The position numbers and the translations under genes were made by a program. Below the pieces are notes generated by a model. The model saw only the letters and a program-made list of their open reading frames with translations, was not told the origin of the DNA and did not search any database. Below, piece after piece: positions 11,396-24,062 of a stretch of 64,000 bases of DNA. How positions within the stretch are numbered: the first letter of the stretch is position 1; each line of letters begins with the position of its first letter. This DNA comes from Leptobrachium leishanense (taxonomy: Eukaryota; Chordata; Amphibia; Anura; Megophryidae), in NCBI GenBank assembly GCA_009667805.1, contig CM019070.1:57478735-57542734 (forward strand), in the 5' to 3' direction.

Positions 11396-13090
11396 ATTTT
11401 TAAATATATATATTTTATAAATATAATATATTTTTTTAAATATAATATATTTTTATTATCAGAAAATAGAAAACATCATCCTACATAAGCCATTCGACGG
11501 TTGTTTTATATTATTCGTAAAGGGAGTGACAGACAAGGGGGGGTCACGCAAACCCTGTTCTGTGTTTTTAACTGTCAGGGTGGCACGTGGCATGGACCAT
11601 GGTGGGACCCAAGCACAGGTGGTCTGAGCCCAGTGCGTGGGGATACACAGGTGGTACCATCGTGCAGTGGGAGATCCAAGCCGTAGGTACAAGAGGGATA
11701 TTCCAGAGGATGATCAAAGGGCGATCCGTGGTCAAAGGGCTGGTGGGCTACGGTGGTCGGTGGGCAAGCAGGGGTTCTGGTACACTGTATAGCATAGGAA
11801 GATAGGACAGGTCTGCACGGTATCAGAGTTTGACTCTTAAAGGTTCACTTCCCCCTATGCAACCTGACTTTGCATTATTTCCAGACAGGAGGGTGTGGTG
11901 TGTGTTTAGTGCTTGACTGTTAATGGATTTAGTGCTGGTTAGGAATGAGGGCAGCACTTTACAGGTATTTGACCACATGCAGGTGCAGATCCTGACCTGA
12001 CATTAACTTGTTTGTGTATTTGTTATTCTGTCTCACTCACTGTACAGTGCTACGGAACTTGTCAGCTCTTGATACCTACTTGTAAATGTATATTTAACCA
12101 AACTTCAGCATTTAAACAACATAATTAGTGGAAAAAAAGCCTCTTTGTAGAGTAATATTAACTGCTTTGCCAACATTCAGTAATCTGATTTCCCTGGTTA
12201 GCGGTTACATATTTTCTAGTGATCTTTAAAAAACAAAAATAAAGAATATTATTGTATGTAATCAGTCCTAGTCTGAATTTACAGGTACAGACTTTTTCTG
12301 CGTTACGGTGTTAAGGAGACAAAAATTTTAATATTTTTCTTTTCTATTTTTAATACTCTAATATTTTTTCTATTTATATGTAAATTGCTAACAAATTCTG
12401 CAATGATTCAAAGTGGAGACGTAACGCGCCCCACCCCTCCTTCCTCTATTATGGGACTGAAAAGTCAAGGTGAAGAGAAACAAGAAGGAATCAGGTCTTG
12501 CTCAATATGAACTTACAGCACAGAGGAAGCGGTAAAGAAAGTGGTAATGAAATACAGGTTCAAGTCAACGAGTTTTTTTACTATTAGTGACGATTACGCT
12601 CACTTCCTTCTTATATTAGAAAACTGCAGTTGCAAAATCACAGCAATAAATAATTCGAAAATTATATAAACTATTGGGCTTCCATATGCTGAACCCTTCA
12701 AGGATACGAATACAATTGCACAAGGACAGCCCTTTCCTCCAGTTATACCTGCAGGTCTCCCTGAGAAGGTAGTTTGTGTAACGTAAAAGGTAAAAAAAAA
12801 AAAAAAAAACTATGAACCAGAATAGACTTAAAAAAAAATAATCAGAATTTTGTTAGTATATCACATAGATACTCCTGGAATACACATGTGACTTTTCTCC
12901 AGCCTCACCAACCGCCTCACCACAATATATTACAGTGTATCAAACCTTTATATACAGTTTTGTTCTACAATTCAACTCAACAATCTTATTGGTGTTTTCA
13001 GAAGTGCTATACAATGTATCTAGTTTCTTTCTGAAACACAGAGGTGTTTATAAACATCCCTGGCCTCTACCAAATCACAGACACATACAC
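11396..13090. other. intergenic, mostly unclassified
   Basis: There is an AT-rich palindromic patch at 11399-11456 and an L2-like tail echo at 12035-12090 ('gtacagtgctacggaacttg'). A poly-A run sits at 12792-12808. I recognise no gene. Confidence 0.35.
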
Positions 13091-13506
13091 AGTCATTCAA
13101 AGAGAATCGAAAAGTCACCGCACGTTCGGAGAAACCCGAGCAAGAGCTGATCACAGCCGCCGGAAAAACCCGACACCCGACGAATGGAGTGAAAAAAAAG
13201 TTTGCTTGAATGTTTGAAAAGTGAAACGCTGTTTGCAAAGAAACCACTGAGCGAAAATGTCTGAAATTTACATATGAGATCCAGGGAATGATAATAAAGA
13301 GGGCTGTTTACAGAAAAAATAACAAACGATTAAAGAAAAATTAAAAAAGATTCAGCAAACATTTTTTGGCAAACAAATCCTGAAACATGCTTAAAGGATC
13401 CTAAAAAAATCTAACAATAAAGAGACTTTTTACTGCGAATATTATAATAAACGGTTTTCAGCGTTCGGTTACCTTTCGGCAGCCATTTGGATCTCTTTGA
13501 ATAACC
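13091..13506. repeat. CAGGGTTATTCA-family element, internally shortened
   Basis: It starts CAGTCATTCAAAGAGAATCG and ends CTCTTTGAATAACCCTG. The interior matches the left part of the 413-1324 copy ('gaaacgctgtttgc', 'gagcgaaaatgtctgaaa', 'catatgagatccagggaatg'), then jumps to the right end. About half of the long form is missing. Confidence 0.6.
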
Positions 13507-14695
13507 CTGATTAATATTTCTGTATTATCACATCATTGTTTTTGTTTACTGCAAACATTTTCTTAAATTTCGATAAACGGGATCAGTTTTTTTAACTGTT
13601 TAAACTAATATTAAATATTATTTTAAGACAACGTAGACTTGAAGTTATAACTTGGCTACATGCTTTATGTTTTCATGCATGTACCGTATGTGTTCATTGC
13701 ATTTTGCAGAGGAGTGGGGCAATGATATGAGACAGCAGGGATGGGCATCACTTTCTGAAAGCTGGCTAACAGCATGTAACATTAATAATAAATGTATTCA
13801 GTTTAGCCCACTCCGGTTTAATATATTGTACACAGTTATATAAATTCTACCTTAAATGTAACACGTTATAGGATTTTACACTTATATTCAATATTGAAAA
13901 AATATTGCATATTTAGAAACAATAATAAAGATATACCAAATGTATATTAATATTATTATTAGAATAAGAACATTGTTTTAGCAAATCACATTTATTAAGT
14001 GCGCATCTTGGAGACGTACCTGGCCTCTGCTTGTAGGAACTGCTTCTCTGGCTAATGAAAGGAAGAATGAATGATCCAATATATAGCCATGCCAGTAACA
14101 GGAATTCCTCTGTTGTACTGCCTCTTGACTTTCCCTGCCCCTAGGGTGTGTGTGTGTGCATCACAGTGGGTTGCTAAAAAAAATACTTTGCGATAAAAGC
14201 AGGAGAGATCCTGTTACTGGGAAGTCTACAGCTACAGATGCCAGGAAGTGACAGGCAGATCCAGCACTAGCACAGCACATTGCAACATAGCACAAGGAAA
14301 TTCCCCGGAAAATTCCGACTTTAGTCGACTAACAGATTAACTGAGCATATTAGAAATATCTTTTTTTTCTTACACTAGTGATAAATTCTAAACATTATAT
14401 ATAAATAATAGTAAATGCATATAAAGAAATATATATATACATATATATATAGTGTGTTTATTATTACCGAAGCCACTTTCACATCACAGCAATCCGATGA
14501 ATTGCATCCCAGAGCTCCTGTGCCACATTCCCCATATGCAGCAAGGAATTCTGGGTAGGATATGCAAATGACATCTGTCCCACTTTTATGCATCCTGACC
14601 CAGTTTTCTTCCATGTTAGCCACATGTTCTTTGTGCGGACGTAGGTCTCGACACTTGACCAATTTTGATCTGCCGTGACATCCTGCACTTTCCCA
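13507..14695. other. intergenic, nothing recognised
   Basis: The stretch is AT-rich with a TATA-rich microsatellite at 14430-14456. The open stretch on the minus strand at 14460-14700 resembles no family I know and I do not call it. Confidence 0.3.
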
Positions 14696-15827
14696 TGACA
14701 ATTTTTTTTGCGCGCAGCGGTAAACGTTAACGCGCGTAAATCAACGCTGGTATTACGATCCGAGCGCATTTTTTCATCCGTCCGAAAATATCGCGCGTAA
14801 AAAATACGCACGAAAACTCGCTCGCATAAAAGTTGCGCACAGAAATCGGTGTGCGGACTGTTTTTTAACGCGATTCAGCCAATCAGAGATAAGAACCTTA
14901 ATTGTCTCCCGTTCAGTTTTTGCGCCTGTCAAAATCAATCTGAGTATATATGCTGCAGCAATAATAAAAACACGCACAACCTCTCTATTTTATTGTTTGG
15001 GTATGTGTAGAATGTGTAACTATACTGCGCTGTATTTTTTTTTCGTGCTGGTGTATTTCGTTTCGGCCAGAACATTCAGATTTGCAGTTACCACCAGCTT
15101 TTAAAAGACGTCAAAATTATGCGTGCAAACGTTGTTCGTTAAAATTTGCGCATCGATTGTAATACCATCTGCGTACCAGCGCACAAACGCATTTGCGCTC
15201 ACAATGTTAAGTATGGGATGCGCGCACAAACTTGCGCTCGCGCACAGGGCCGGCGCTAGTGTAAGGCAGCACAGGCGGCTGCCTTACTATTCTGGCTTTC
15301 TGCCAGTTGAGGGGCGGAAAAATCTGGACCACCCAGCGAGCGGAGGCCTTGCAAGGATCGGGCACAAGGTTTCCCATTTACTCGGCAGCGTGTGGGATCC
15401 CACTCCCACACGCTGCACCGGAAGTAAAGGCCCTGCGGGGCTGGGGGGCAGAGGAGGAGGAAGACGAGGCTGCCAGACCACAGCTTACATGGGAACATGC
15501 TGGCCCCGCCCATCCACCCCCTTCCTCCTCACAGCAGCTAGCAGAGCCTCCTTCCCCTGCTCCTGTGCGGGAAGTGTCCAGCACGTGCAGGGTGGGGGGA
15601 GTGGAGAGAGACCAGCTGAGCTGTAACCACGGAGGCAGCCAGGGATTTGAATCCTAGGTAAGTAGCAAGCAGGGGGTGTGAGTATGGGGGTGAGCATAGG
15701 GGAGGTGGGTGTGTAAGCATGGAGTGTGTGTCTGTCTGTGTGAGCATGGGTGAATGAGAGCATTGGGTGTGTGTGTGAGCATGGGGAGGTGGGTGTGAGC
15801 ATGGGGAGGTGGGTGTGAGTATGGGAG

Positions 15828-18800
15828 GTGGGTGATGTGTGAGCAGGGGTGATGTGTGCGTGTGAGCAGGGGTGATGTGTGCGTGTGAGCAGGGGTGATG
15901 TGTGCGTGTGAGCAGGGGTGATGTGTGAGCAGGGGTGATGTGTGTGTGTGAGCAGGGGTGATGTGTGAGCAGGGGTGATGTGTGAGCAGGGGTGATGTGT
16001 GAGCAGGGGTGATGTGTGTGTGTGAGCAGGGGTGATGTGTGAGCAGGGGTGATGTGTGTTTTGTGTGAGCAGGGGTGATGTGTGTTTTGTGTGAGCAGGG
16101 GTGATGTGTGTTTTGTGTGAGCAGGGGTGATGTTTGTTTGTGTGAGCAGGGGTGATGTGTGCGTGTGAGCAGGGGTGATGTGTGCGTGTGAGCAGGGGTG
16201 ATGTGTGCGTGTGAGCAGGGGTGATGTGTGCGTGTGAGCAGGGGTGATGTGTGTGTGTGAGCAGGGGTGATGTGTGAGCAGGGGTGATGTGTGCGTGTGA
16301 GCAGGGGTGATGTGTGAGCAGGGGTGATGTGTGTTTGTGTGAGCAGGGGTGATGTGTGTGTGTGAGCAGGGGTGATGTGTGTGAGCAGGGGTGATGTGTG
16401 TGAGCAGGGGTGATGTGTGTGAGCAGGGGTGATGTGTGTGAGCAGGGGTGATGTGTGCGTGTGAGCAGGGGTGATGTGTGAGCAGGGGTGATGTGTGTGT
16501 GTGAGCAGGGGTGATGTGTGAGCAGGGGTGATGTGTGTGTGTGTGTGAGCAGGGGTGATGTGTGAGCAGGGGTGATGTGTGAGCAGGGGTGATGTGTGTG
16601 TGTGTGAGCAGGGGTGGTGTGTGTGTGAGCAGGGGTGATGTGTGTGTGAGCAGGGGTGATGTGTGTGTGAGCAGGGGTGATAAGTGTGTGTGTGAGCAGG
16701 GGTGATGTGTGTGTGTGAGCAGGGGTGATGTGTGTGAGCAGGGGTGATGTGTGAGCAGGGGTGATGTGTGAGCAGGGGTGATGTGCGCGTGTGAGCAGGG
16801 GTGATGTGCGCGTGTGAGCAGGGGTGATGTGTGTGTGTGTGTGTGTGTGTGTGAGCAGGGGTGATGTGTGTGTGTGAGCAGGGGTGATGTGTGTGTGTGA
16901 GCAGGGGTGATGTGTGTGTGTGAGCAGGGGTGATGTGTGTGTGTGAGCAGGGGTGATGTGTGTGTGAGCAGGGGTGATGTGTGTGTGAGCAGGGGTGATG
17001 TGTGTGTGAGCAGGGGTGATGTGTGTGTGAGCAGGGGTGATGTGCGCGTGTGAGCAGGAGTGATGTGTGTGTGTGAGTGAGCAGGGGTGATGTGTGAGCA
17101 AGGGTGATGTGTGTGTTGTGTGAGCAGGGGTGATGTGTGTGTTGTGTGAGCAGGGGTGATGTGTGTTTGTGTGAGCAGGGGTGATGTGTGTGTGTGTGAG
17201 CAGGGGTGATGTGTGAGCAGGGGTGATGTGTGCGTGTGAGCAGGGGTGATGTGTGTGAGCAGGGGTGATGTGTGCGTGTGAGCAGGGGTGATGTGTGTGA
17301 GCAGGGGTGATGTGTGTGAGCAGGGGTGATGTGTGAGCAGGGGTGAGGTGTGTGTGCGAGCGGGGGTGATGTGTGTGAGCAGGGGTGATGTGTGCGTGTG
17401 AGCAGGGGTGATGTGTGTGTGTGAGCAGGGGTGATGTGTGTGTGTGAGCAGGGGGTGATGTGTGAGCAGGGGTGATGTGTGCGTGTGAGCAGGGGTGATG
17501 TGTCGTGTGAGCAGGGGTGATGTGTGCGTGTGAGCAGGGGTGATGTGTGAGCAGGGGTGATGTGTGAGCAGGGGTGATGTGTGCGTGTGAGCAGGGGTGA
17601 TGTGTGTGCGTGTGAGCAGGGTGATGTGTGAGCAGGGGTGATGTGTGAGCAGGGGTGATGTGTGAGCAGGGGTGATGTGTGCGTGTGAGCAGGGTGATGT
17701 GTGCGTGTGTGAGCAGGGGTGATGTGTGTGTGTGAGCAGGGGTGATGTGTGAGCAGGGGTGATGTGGGTGTGTGAGCAGGGGTGATGTGTGAGCAGGGTG
17801 ATGTGTGCGTGTGAGCAGGGGTGATGTGTGAGCAAGGGTGATGTGTGAGCAGGGGTGATGTGTGAGCAGGGGTGATGTGTGTGTGTGTGAGCAGGGGTGA
17901 TGTGTGAGCAGGGGTGATGTGTGTGTGTGTGAGCAGGGGTGATGTGTGAGCAGGGGTGATGTGTGAGCAGGGGTGATGTGTGAGCAGGGGTGATGTGTGT
18001 GTGTGAGCAGGGGTGATGTGTGTGTGTGAGCAGGGGTGATGTGTGTGTGTGAGCAGGGGTGATATGTGTGAGCAGGGGTGATATGTGTGAGCAGGGGTGA
18101 TGTGTGCATGTGAGCAGGGGTGATGTGTGTGTGTGGTGTGTGAGCAGGGTGATGTGTGAGCAGGGGTGATGTGTGAGCAGGGGTGATGTGTGAGCAGGGG
18201 TGATTGTGGGTGTGAGCAGGGGTGATGTGTTGTGTGAGCAGGGGTGATGTGTGTGTGAGCAGGGGTGATGTGTGTGTGAGCAGGGGTGATGTGGTGTGAG
18301 CAGGGGATGTGTGTGAGCAGTGGTGATGTGTGTGTGAGCAGGGGTGATGTGTGTGTGAGCAGGGGTGATGTGTGTGAGCAGTGGTGATGTGTGTGTGAGC
18401 AGGGGTGATGTGGTGTGTGAGCAGGGGTGATGTGTGAGCAGGGGTGATGTGTGAGCAGGGGTGATGTGTGTTGTGTGAGCAGGGGTGATGTTTGTTTGTG
18501 TGAGCAGGGGTGATGTGTGTTTGTGTGAGCAGGGGGATGTGTGTGTGTGTGAGCAGGGGTGATGTGTGAGCAGGGGTGATATGTGCATGTGAGCAGGGGT
18601 GATGTGTGCGCGTGAGCAGGGGTGATGTGTGAGCAGGGGTGAGGTGTGTGTGTGAGCGGGGGTGATGTGTGTGAGCAGGGGTGATGTGTGTGTGTGAGCA
18701 GGGGGTGATGTGTGTGAGCAGGGGTGATGTGTGTGTGTGTGTGTGAGCAGGGGTGATGTGTGTGTGTGAGAAGGGGTGATGTGTGGTGTGTGAGCAGAGG

Positions 18801-20100
18801 TGATGTGTGAGCACGGGTGATGTGTGTGTGAGCGGGGGTGATGTGTGCATGTGAGCAAGGGTGATGTGTGCGTGTGAGCAGGGGTGATGTGTGCGTGTGA
18901 GCAGGGGTGATGTGCGTGTGAGCAGGGGTGATGTGGTGTGAGCAGGGGTGATGTGCGTGTGAGCAGGGGTGATGTGCGTGTGAGCAGGGGTGATGTGCGT
19001 GTGAGCAGGGTGATGTGTGTGTGAGCAGGGGTGATGTGCGCGTGTGAGCAGGGGTGATGTGTGTGTGTGTGTGAGTGAGCAGGGGTGATGTGTGAGCAGG
19101 GGTGATGTGTGTGTGTGTGAGCAGGGGTGATGTGTGTGTGTGTGTGAGCAGGGGTGATGTGTGTGAGCAGGGGTGATGTGTGTGTGAGCAGGGGTGATGT
19201 GTGTGTGAGCAGGGGTGATGTGTGAGCAGGGGTGATGTGCGCGTGTGAGCAGGAGTGATGTGTGTGTGTGTGAGTGAGCAGGGGTGATGTGTGTTTGTGT
19301 GAGCAGGGGTGATGTGTGTTTGTGTGAGCAGGGGTGATGTGTGTTTGTGTGAGTAGGGGTGATGTTTGTTTGTGTGAGCAGGGGTGATGTGTGTTTGTGT
19401 GAGCAGGGGTGATGTGTGTGAGCAGGGGTAATGTGTGCGTGTGAGCAGGGGTGATATGTGCATGTGAGCAGTGGTGATGTGTGCGTGTGAGCAGGGGTGA
19501 TGTGTGAGCAGGGGTGATGTGTGAGCAGGGGTGAGGTGTGTGTGTGTGAGCGGGGGTGATGTGTGTGAGCAGGGGTGATGTGTGCGTTTGTGCAGGGGTG
19601 ATGTGTGTGTGTGAGCAGGGGTGATGTGTGCGTTTGAGCAGGGGTGATGTGTGTGTGTGAGCAGGGGTGATGTGTGTGTGTGAGCAAGGGTGATGTGTGT
19701 GTGTGAGCAGGGGTGATGTGTGAGCAGGGGTGATGTGTGTGTGTGAGCAGGGGTGATGTGTGAGAAGGGGTGATGTGTGTGTGTGTGAGCATGGGTGATG
19801 TGTGAGCAGGGGTGATGTGTGAGCACGGGTGATGTGTGTGAGCAGGGGTGATGTGTGCATGTGAGCAAGGGTGATGTGTGCGTGTGAGCAGGGGTGATGT
19901 GTGCGTGTGAGCAGGGGTGATGTGTGTGTGAGCAGGGGTGATATGTGTGAGCAGGGGTGATATGTGTGAGCAGGGGTGATGTGTGAGCAGGGGTGATGTG
20001 CGCGTGTGAGCAGGGGTGATATGTGTGTGTGTGTGAGTGAGCAGGGGTGATGTGTGTGTGTGTGAGTGAGCAGGGGTGATGTGCGCGTGTGAGCAGGGGT
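15828..20100. repeat. minisatellite, core GATGTGTGAGCAGGGGT
   Basis: About two hundred units of a 17-bp core follow each other. Many units are lengthened by extra GT or GC/GT pairs inserted before GAGCAGGGG, giving lengths of 17 to about 35. Degenerate units with GAGCATGGGGAGGTGGG precede the array from about 15670. Each unit has a GGGG run, and many have alternating purine-pyrimidine GT tracts. All three minus-strand frames are open for more than 1,400 codons only because the repeat lacks stop codons; I do not regard them as genes. Confidence 0.97.
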
Positions 20101-20238
20101 ATGAAATTAATTAAAGTGGAGATTGAATTGAAGGGAGAATGAATTGAAGGGGTGGAGGAATTGAGGGGGAGAATGAATTGAGGGGGTGGAGGAATTGAGG
20201 GGGTGAAATTAATTGAGGGGAAGAATAATGTGAGCTGG
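20101..20238. repeat. purine-rich GAATTGA repeats
   Basis: Imperfect repeats of 'gaattgagggggtggag' type link the two minisatellites inside the hAT element. Confidence 0.6.
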
Positions 20239-20640
20239 GGGCAAATTTACCCATGTGTGAGCTCTGGGGGCAAATATATCCATGTGTGAGCTCTGGGGCA
20301 AATATACCCATGTGTGAGCTCTGGGGCAAATATACCCATATGTGAGCTGGGGGCAAATATACCCATGTGTGAGCTGGGACAAATATACCCATATGTGAGT
20401 TGGGGCAAATATACCCATATGTGAGTTGGGGCAAATATACCCATATGTGAGCTGGGGCAAATATACCCATGTATGAGTTCTGGGGGCAAATATACCCATG
20501 TGTGAGCTGTGGTAAATATACCCATATGTGAGCTGGAGGCAAATATACCCTTGTGAGCTGGGGCTATATATATATCCATGTGAGCTGGGGACAATATATA
20601 TACCCTTGTGAGCTGGGGCAAATATATCCATGTGAGCTGG
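20239..20640. repeat. 26-bp minisatellite
   Basis: The unit reads AAATATACCC, ATATGTGAGC, TGGGGC and repeats about fifteen times, with variants that carry ATGTGTGAGCTCTGG. It shares TGTGAGC-GGGG with the larger array and may derive from the same seed. TATATATGTA-rich sequence follows to about 20850. Confidence 0.9.
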
Positions 20641-21451
20641 GGGCAATATATATCTGGACATGTTTTGGTCTGAGGTCTCTGTGTGTATATATATATATGT
20701 ATATATCTATGTATCTGGACATGTTCTGGTCTGTATATATGTATCTGAGTGGGCATGATATCGGTGAATACCTGAAAAAAGTATTGGTACTTGTACTCGG
20801 TCTTAAAGTGGTATCGGTGCGACAATAGAGTGTGTATATATGTATGTGTGCATATATAGAAATTATTATGGCACCTCTATCCTGATTGGCTTGACATGAG
20901 ACGGATGGGGGGGCACCAAAACGCACCTTCGCCCGACTAGACAAAAATGCTTGCACCGGCCCTGCTCGCGCAGGGTTCACGCAGGGTCACTCGCGTTAGA
21001 CGTTAACGCACATTTTGTGCGCCAATGTCGTAATACGACGTTCAGCGCAAAGGGTTTTTCCCCTTGCGTGAATGCTTTTTTGCGCACGTGCAAAATTTTG
21101 TGTAATAGTTTGTGTTATCTTCCTAAATTTTTAGTTGGAACGTTTGCAGCATTGTCAATTATTCTGGATTATCTGTGGACATCCTGGTGCTGGAATCTTT
21201 ATCCTACTTTCTGGCTCGTGTCCAAAGCTTTAATGCTTGTGTTTAAATTTAATACATTCCACAAAGATACCAGTGCATGTCAAATGATGTTTAGTTAAGG
21301 TTTCCCAATGGTATTTAAATAGTTCATATTTTGCGGGTGCAGATGATCACAATGATGAATGCTGCAGTGTATTAGTACATTGCAATGTGAAATCCAATGG
21401 AGAATCTTCTAATTTACCACAACGGAGACTACATGGGTAATGAACATCAGA

Positions 21452-22265
21452 GGGGTTATTCAGAGAGAGCCGATCTGGCCCTGAAATGTCACCGGACACT
21501 GAAATTCAGCGTACGGTTACATTTCCTGGCCATTCGGCTGTTCACAGAACAGGCAGTTCGCCCAATTTTGGCGAATTGCCTGCACGTACGGTGCTGTTCG
21601 AGGGCAGTGAAATCCCCCATAGAGAAGCAATGGTTAATCTATTCAGAGAACACTGAACAGCAGTGAAAAGTTGCCGAATTGCCCTGCTCTTCGGTGGTTT
21701 CATTCGACAGGTTTATTCAGGCGATTCCCATAGGCTTTAATGTTAAAAATATTCCCGTTTTAATTCAAAATCTAGTAAACCATTAATTATTTTATTCTCC
21801 AGTAAAAAGTCTCTCTATTTATAGATTTTTTTTCGGATCTTTTAGGTATTTTTTGGGATTTTTTCGGCAATTTATTTATTTTTTCCATTTTGCCTTAACA
21901 GACCTTTTTATTATCATTCATTGGATCTTATATGTAAATTCCAGACATTTCCGTTCAGTAGCTTGTTTGCAAACAGCGTTTCAATTTTCAAACTTTCAAG
22001 CAAACTGTTTTTTTTTTTCATCACGTTCGTCAGCTTGTCTGCTTTTCCCGGCGGCTGCTCTGCGCTGTGATCGGCTGCTCGTCGGCTTTTAACGGCGTGG
22101 TTTTTGCGGCGGTTTTTGCGGCGGTTTCTGGTGAGTGTTTGTCGGATTTGTGGTGAGTTTTCCCTGCACTACGGGGACCCTGTGGTGCACGATGAATACA
22201 GCGCAGGGTGGTAAACTGTGATTCCCCGAAGCGCGGGGAACTTCGGTGCTCTGTGAATATCCCTG
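21452..22265. repeat. CAGGGTTATTCA-family foldback element
   Basis: The left end is GGGGTTATTCAGAGAGA and the right end is TCTGTGAATATCCCTG. Internal 'ggccattcggctgttc', 'ttttggcgaattgcctgc' and 'taggctttaatgtt' blocks match the copies at 41.7 and 25.5 kb. No coding sequence. Confidence 0.6.
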
Positions 22266-23122
22266 CATAATAATCGATTTCAAGCTCAGAACTAGTAAAT
22301 TTCCAACTTGATCATGCAATATACATGAAGACCCCAAAAACAATGTGGATTAATATTTCATCCCTATGTACGAGTAGCTATTTGTTTTTATAAATAAAGT
22401 GCCTGATATTACTGTTAAAGTTTATTTAATAGGATGTTATTAATCTTCTGTGTTACGTTGACCAGATGCCAGTTTAAACAGCGGTTATGAAACCATTACT
22501 GTATTGAATTGGATACAATTTTGACTCCTATAATTTAGACACATTTGTAAGTAATCAGGTGGTTGTGTTGATACAGGTGCCGATGGCTGCTGATTGCCGA
22601 ATGTGTCCATTGGATTGTATACAATTATCTGATCTAGACAGCTTGATTTGTATGGAGAAATATTGCAATGCTCTATTGTGGCATTGTCTTAAAGGTTCCT
22701 TGATCAAGAGATAGACATAGATGAGGTCTTCTCTAGGAAATGTCAATAGCTAAAGGTTTCATCCAGCTTATTGTTTGAGCCTATTTACCTTTCCTCCCCT
22801 TCCCAAAATCTTTTTAAATCGTTCAAGTTTCAAAACAGAGTAAGAAAGGCAGTCCTAAAGTATAGTTTCCACAAGAAAAAATTAAATAAAACACTTTTGT
22901 GGTGTTGGGGCACAAAAGATATGTAGGTAGATAAAAGATGGTACACTGCAGGGTGAGCACAAAAACACTCCTTGATTTCTCCTTGAAGTATTTATAAAAT
23001 CAAAACGTATTGGAAAATGTTTATAAATAAGGTGACCGCAGATACATTAATGCAAAAAAAATAATTTTCTCTCCTGTGGAATATATTTGCATTCCTCCCA
23101 CCACCAGAGGGCAGTGAAATCC
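22266..23122. other. intergenic, nothing recognised
   Basis: AT-rich sequence without conserved reading frames or repeats that I can name. Confidence 0.35.
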
Positions 23123-24062
23123 ACTGTCAAAGACTGAGCTCCTACTTATTCCTCCCTCCAATGCCGCCCAACCTCCTGACTTCTCTATCACGGTGGAGGG
23201 TATCACCATCTCCCCATCAAACCAAGTTCGTTGTCTTGGAGTTACACTTGACTCTGCTCTTTCCTTCATCCCCCACATCAAGTCTCTTTCCTCCTCCTGC
23301 CGATACCAACTGCGTAATATTTCCAGAATTCGGCCATTTCTTACCGCTGTTACCACAAAACAACTCATACACGCCCTGGTAATCTCCCGACTTGACTATT
23401 GCAATAATCTCTTATGTGGCCTCCCTCTGTCCCGCCTCTCCCCCCTACAATCCATCCTGAACGCCTCCGCCAGGCTAATTCACCTCACCCGCCGCTCTGT
23501 CTCTGCCGCTCCCCTCTGCGAGTCCCTTCACTGGCTCCCCATCCACTGCAGAATTAAGTTCAAAATCCTTATCCTTACCTACAAACCCTCACTAACTCAG
23601 CTCCCCACTACCTGTCCTCACTAATCACCAAATACACCCCAGCCCGCTCCCTAAGGTCAAACAGTGACCTGCGCCTAGCTTCTCCCCGCATCACCTCTTG
23701 CCATGATAGACTGCAGGATTTCTCACGCGCAGCCCCCACTCTCTGGAACGCTCTCCCTCGCACTGTCAGACTTTCCCCTAACTTCTCTTCCTTCAAACGC
23801 TCCCTTAAAACGTTCCTATTTAGGGAAGCCTACCACCCAACTCACTGACGCAACCATCACTCACTCTCACCTTACAGTCCTCTCCTCCTGTTTCCAACCC
23901 CAACCCTCCCAGATTGTGAGTTCCTACCGGAATAGGGCCCTCATCTCCTCCTGTACTGTTTGTCAAATGTTGTTCATTGTATTGTATTGTAACCCTGTCT
24001 ATACTGTGCCTATTGTACAGCGCTGCGGAATATGCTGGCGCTTTATAAATAAAGAATAATAA
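23123..24062 (+). pseudogene. L2-like LINE, 3' part of reverse-transcriptase ORF and tail
   Basis: This is the C-terminal end of a non-LTR retrotransposon polymerase. Starting at KTELLLIPP, the frame runs through LGVTLDSALSF, HIKSLSSSCRYQLRNI, RPFLT, LIHALVISRLDYCNNLLCGL, ASARLIHL and SLHWLPIHCRIKFKIL, all hallmarks of L2/CR1-type elements. After a frameshift near 23590 the LWNALPRTVRLSPNFSSFKR segment follows in another frame. The element ends with a 3' UTR and the tail CTGGCGCTTTATAAATAAAG followed by AATAATAAT. The 5' four fifths are missing (5' truncation), and frame breaks make it inactive. Confidence 0.88.

Larger units (their letters stand above)
15245..20964. mobile_element. hAT-type element carrying a large minisatellite
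   Basis: The ends are CAGGGCCGGCGCTAG and CTTGCACCGGCCCTG, which are inverted repeats. The flanks carry a perfect 8-bp direct repeat CTCGCGCA (15237-15244 and 20965-20972). CAGGG-type ends plus an 8-bp duplication indicate hAT. No transposase is present. Of the 5,720 bp, about 4.3 kb is one tandem array, with a second 26-bp array near the right end. Confidence 0.85.
14696..21110. mobile_element. GC-rich inverted-repeat element split by a hAT insertion
   Basis: Left part 14696-15244 and right part 20973-21110 together make about 690 bp. They correspond, in inverted orientation, to the uninterrupted relative at 46157-46851; the stretch around 14930-15100 matches the reverse of 46440-46600. Both are rich in 'gcgcaaa' and 'cgttaacg' motifs. 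The gap between the parts is filled exactly by the hAT element at 15245-20964. Outer ends are eroded. Confidence 0.5.

Noticed and set aside
14463..14977. Minus-strand open frames of about 110 codons as an exon
   Set aside because: They match no family I know, lack good splice signals, and overlap the GC-rich inverted-repeat element.
15485..19868. Three overlapping minus-strand open frames of 1,404-1,440 codons (His/Thr/Ser/Pro-rich)
   Set aside because: All three frames are open at once because the 17-bp minisatellite unit and its GT-expanded variants lack stop codons. There is no domain, no start context and no splice signal.
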